Positions 5,716 to 6,179 of a stretch of 6,179 nucleotides of DNA are shown here, piece by piece. The number at the start of each line of letters is the position of its first letter. Positions within the stretch are counted from its first letter, which is position 1. The notes under the pieces are model-generated. The model searched no databases. It saw only the letters and a list, made by a program, of their open reading frames with translations, and had not been told where the DNA came from. The translations under genes and the position numbers were made by a program. This DNA is from Syntrophorhabdus sp. (GTDB lineage Bacteria > Desulfobacterota > BSN033 > UBA1163): positions 1-6,179 of the forward strand of contig DYHU01000227.1 of the NCBI GenBank assembly GCA_020724025.1. Reading direction: 5' to 3'.

Positions 5716-6179
5716 TCATACCTTCGAAATAGCCTCATCCACGATATCCACAGCCTTATCCATCTTTGCTAATCCTTCCATCAACTGCTCTTCAGTGATG
5801 CAGAGAGGGGGCGCGATGAAGAGGATATTCCATCGAGAATATCCTGTGACGCCATCTGCCTTCATCTGAGCCAATACCGAAGTGATGAGCGGATTTTTCT
5901 TCTCGTAATTCTCAACTGTCCATGGGACGATAGGCTCCCGGGTCTTCCGATCCTTTACAAGCTCAACCGCTGCAAAGAGGCCCAATCCTCGCACATCTCC
6001 AATGCTTGGATGCTTCTGTTTCATCTTCTCCAGTTCTCTCAGGAGTTTAATCCCAAGAACTCTTGAGTTTTCCACTAACCCTTCTTCTTGGTAAACCTTA
6101 ATAGTGGCAATGGCCGCTGCACAGGAAGTGGGGTTACCAAATTGGGTTAACCCGCCATAGAACATATGATCGTCCATAA
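5716..6179 (-). CDS. Class III omega-aminotransferase, C-terminal part (cut by window edge)
   Basis: The last 153 complete codons of a larger PLP enzyme whose N-terminal two thirds, including the catalytic Lys, lie beyond base 6179. The fragment begins just before GLTQFGNPTSCAAAIA (GLT at 6153-6145), the equivalent of GLTYSGHPxxCAAALA, whose Thr binds PLP phosphate from the partner subunit. Then come VRGLGLFAAVELVKDRKT and, near the C-terminus, SRWNILFIAPPLCITEEQL, the Arg-containing block of omega-aminotransferases. The pattern recalls the taurine/beta-alanine/GABA:pyruvate group (BioA-like fold) rather than ornithine aminotransferase, but the substrate is unassigned. The Met at 6177 is internal to the family alignment, so it is not the true start. 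It ends 55 bp before the second aminotransferase. The two are from different class III subfamilies, so they are not a recent tandem duplication. Confidence 0.85.
   Translation of the reverse strand, partial: MDDHMFYGGLTQFGNPTSCAAAIATIKVYQEEGLVENSRVLGIKLLRELEKMKQKHPSIGDVRGLGLFAAVELVKDRKTREPIVPWTVENYEKKNPLITSVLAQMKADGVTGYSRWNILFIAPPLCITEEQLMEGLAKMDKAVDIVDEAISKV

Noticed and set aside
6175..6177. ATG at 6177 as the start of the right-edge aminotransferase
   Set aside because: The following residues align with the C-terminal third of class III aminotransferases, so the codon is internal and the gene continues off the window.

Overview
The window is a single block of protein-coding genes, all on the minus strand and read from right to left. 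Four genes are complete and one is cut at each edge. No RNA gene, mobile element, CRISPR array or plus-strand gene can be supported. Base composition looks moderate, Shine-Dalgarno (SD) sites are strong (AGGAGG type), genes are tightly packed, and the transporter has a fused permease with a soluble, non-lipoprotein binding protein. This points to a Gram-negative bacterium. The style resembles uncultured Desulfobacterota/Deltaproteobacteria, but that placement is an impression and no taxonomic marker is present.

In transcription order the layout is: (1) 6179-5716, the C-terminal third of a class III PLP-dependent omega-aminotransferase; (2) 5660-4392, a complete second class III aminotransferase of glutamate-1-semialdehyde-aminomutase-like fold, starting at TTG; (3) a 119-bp gap with a candidate promoter, a tandem AAAAAAGTC repeat and an orphan consensus SD sequence; (4) 4272-3277, a periplasmic substrate-binding protein with a signal peptide; (5) 3256-1559, a fused two-domain inner-membrane permease; (6) 1562-468, the ABC ATPase, overlapping the permease stop by 4 bp; (7) 396-1, the N-terminal part of a saccharopine-dehydrogenase-like NAD(P)-binding oxidoreductase.

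Genes 4-6 form a complete COG1840/FbpABC-type importer. Many relatives are automatically called ferric-iron transporters, but the binding protein has no adjacent Tyr-Tyr pair and the neighbours are all amino-compound enzymes. The most economical reading is uptake of a small amino-containing or otherwise organic anion, followed by transamination (two different aminotransferases) and a pyridine-nucleotide-linked redox step. The substrate cannot be read from the sequence. The GSAM-like enzyme lacks the N-terminal and C-terminal residues expected for glutamate-1-semialdehyde, so it is probably not the haem biosynthesis enzyme.
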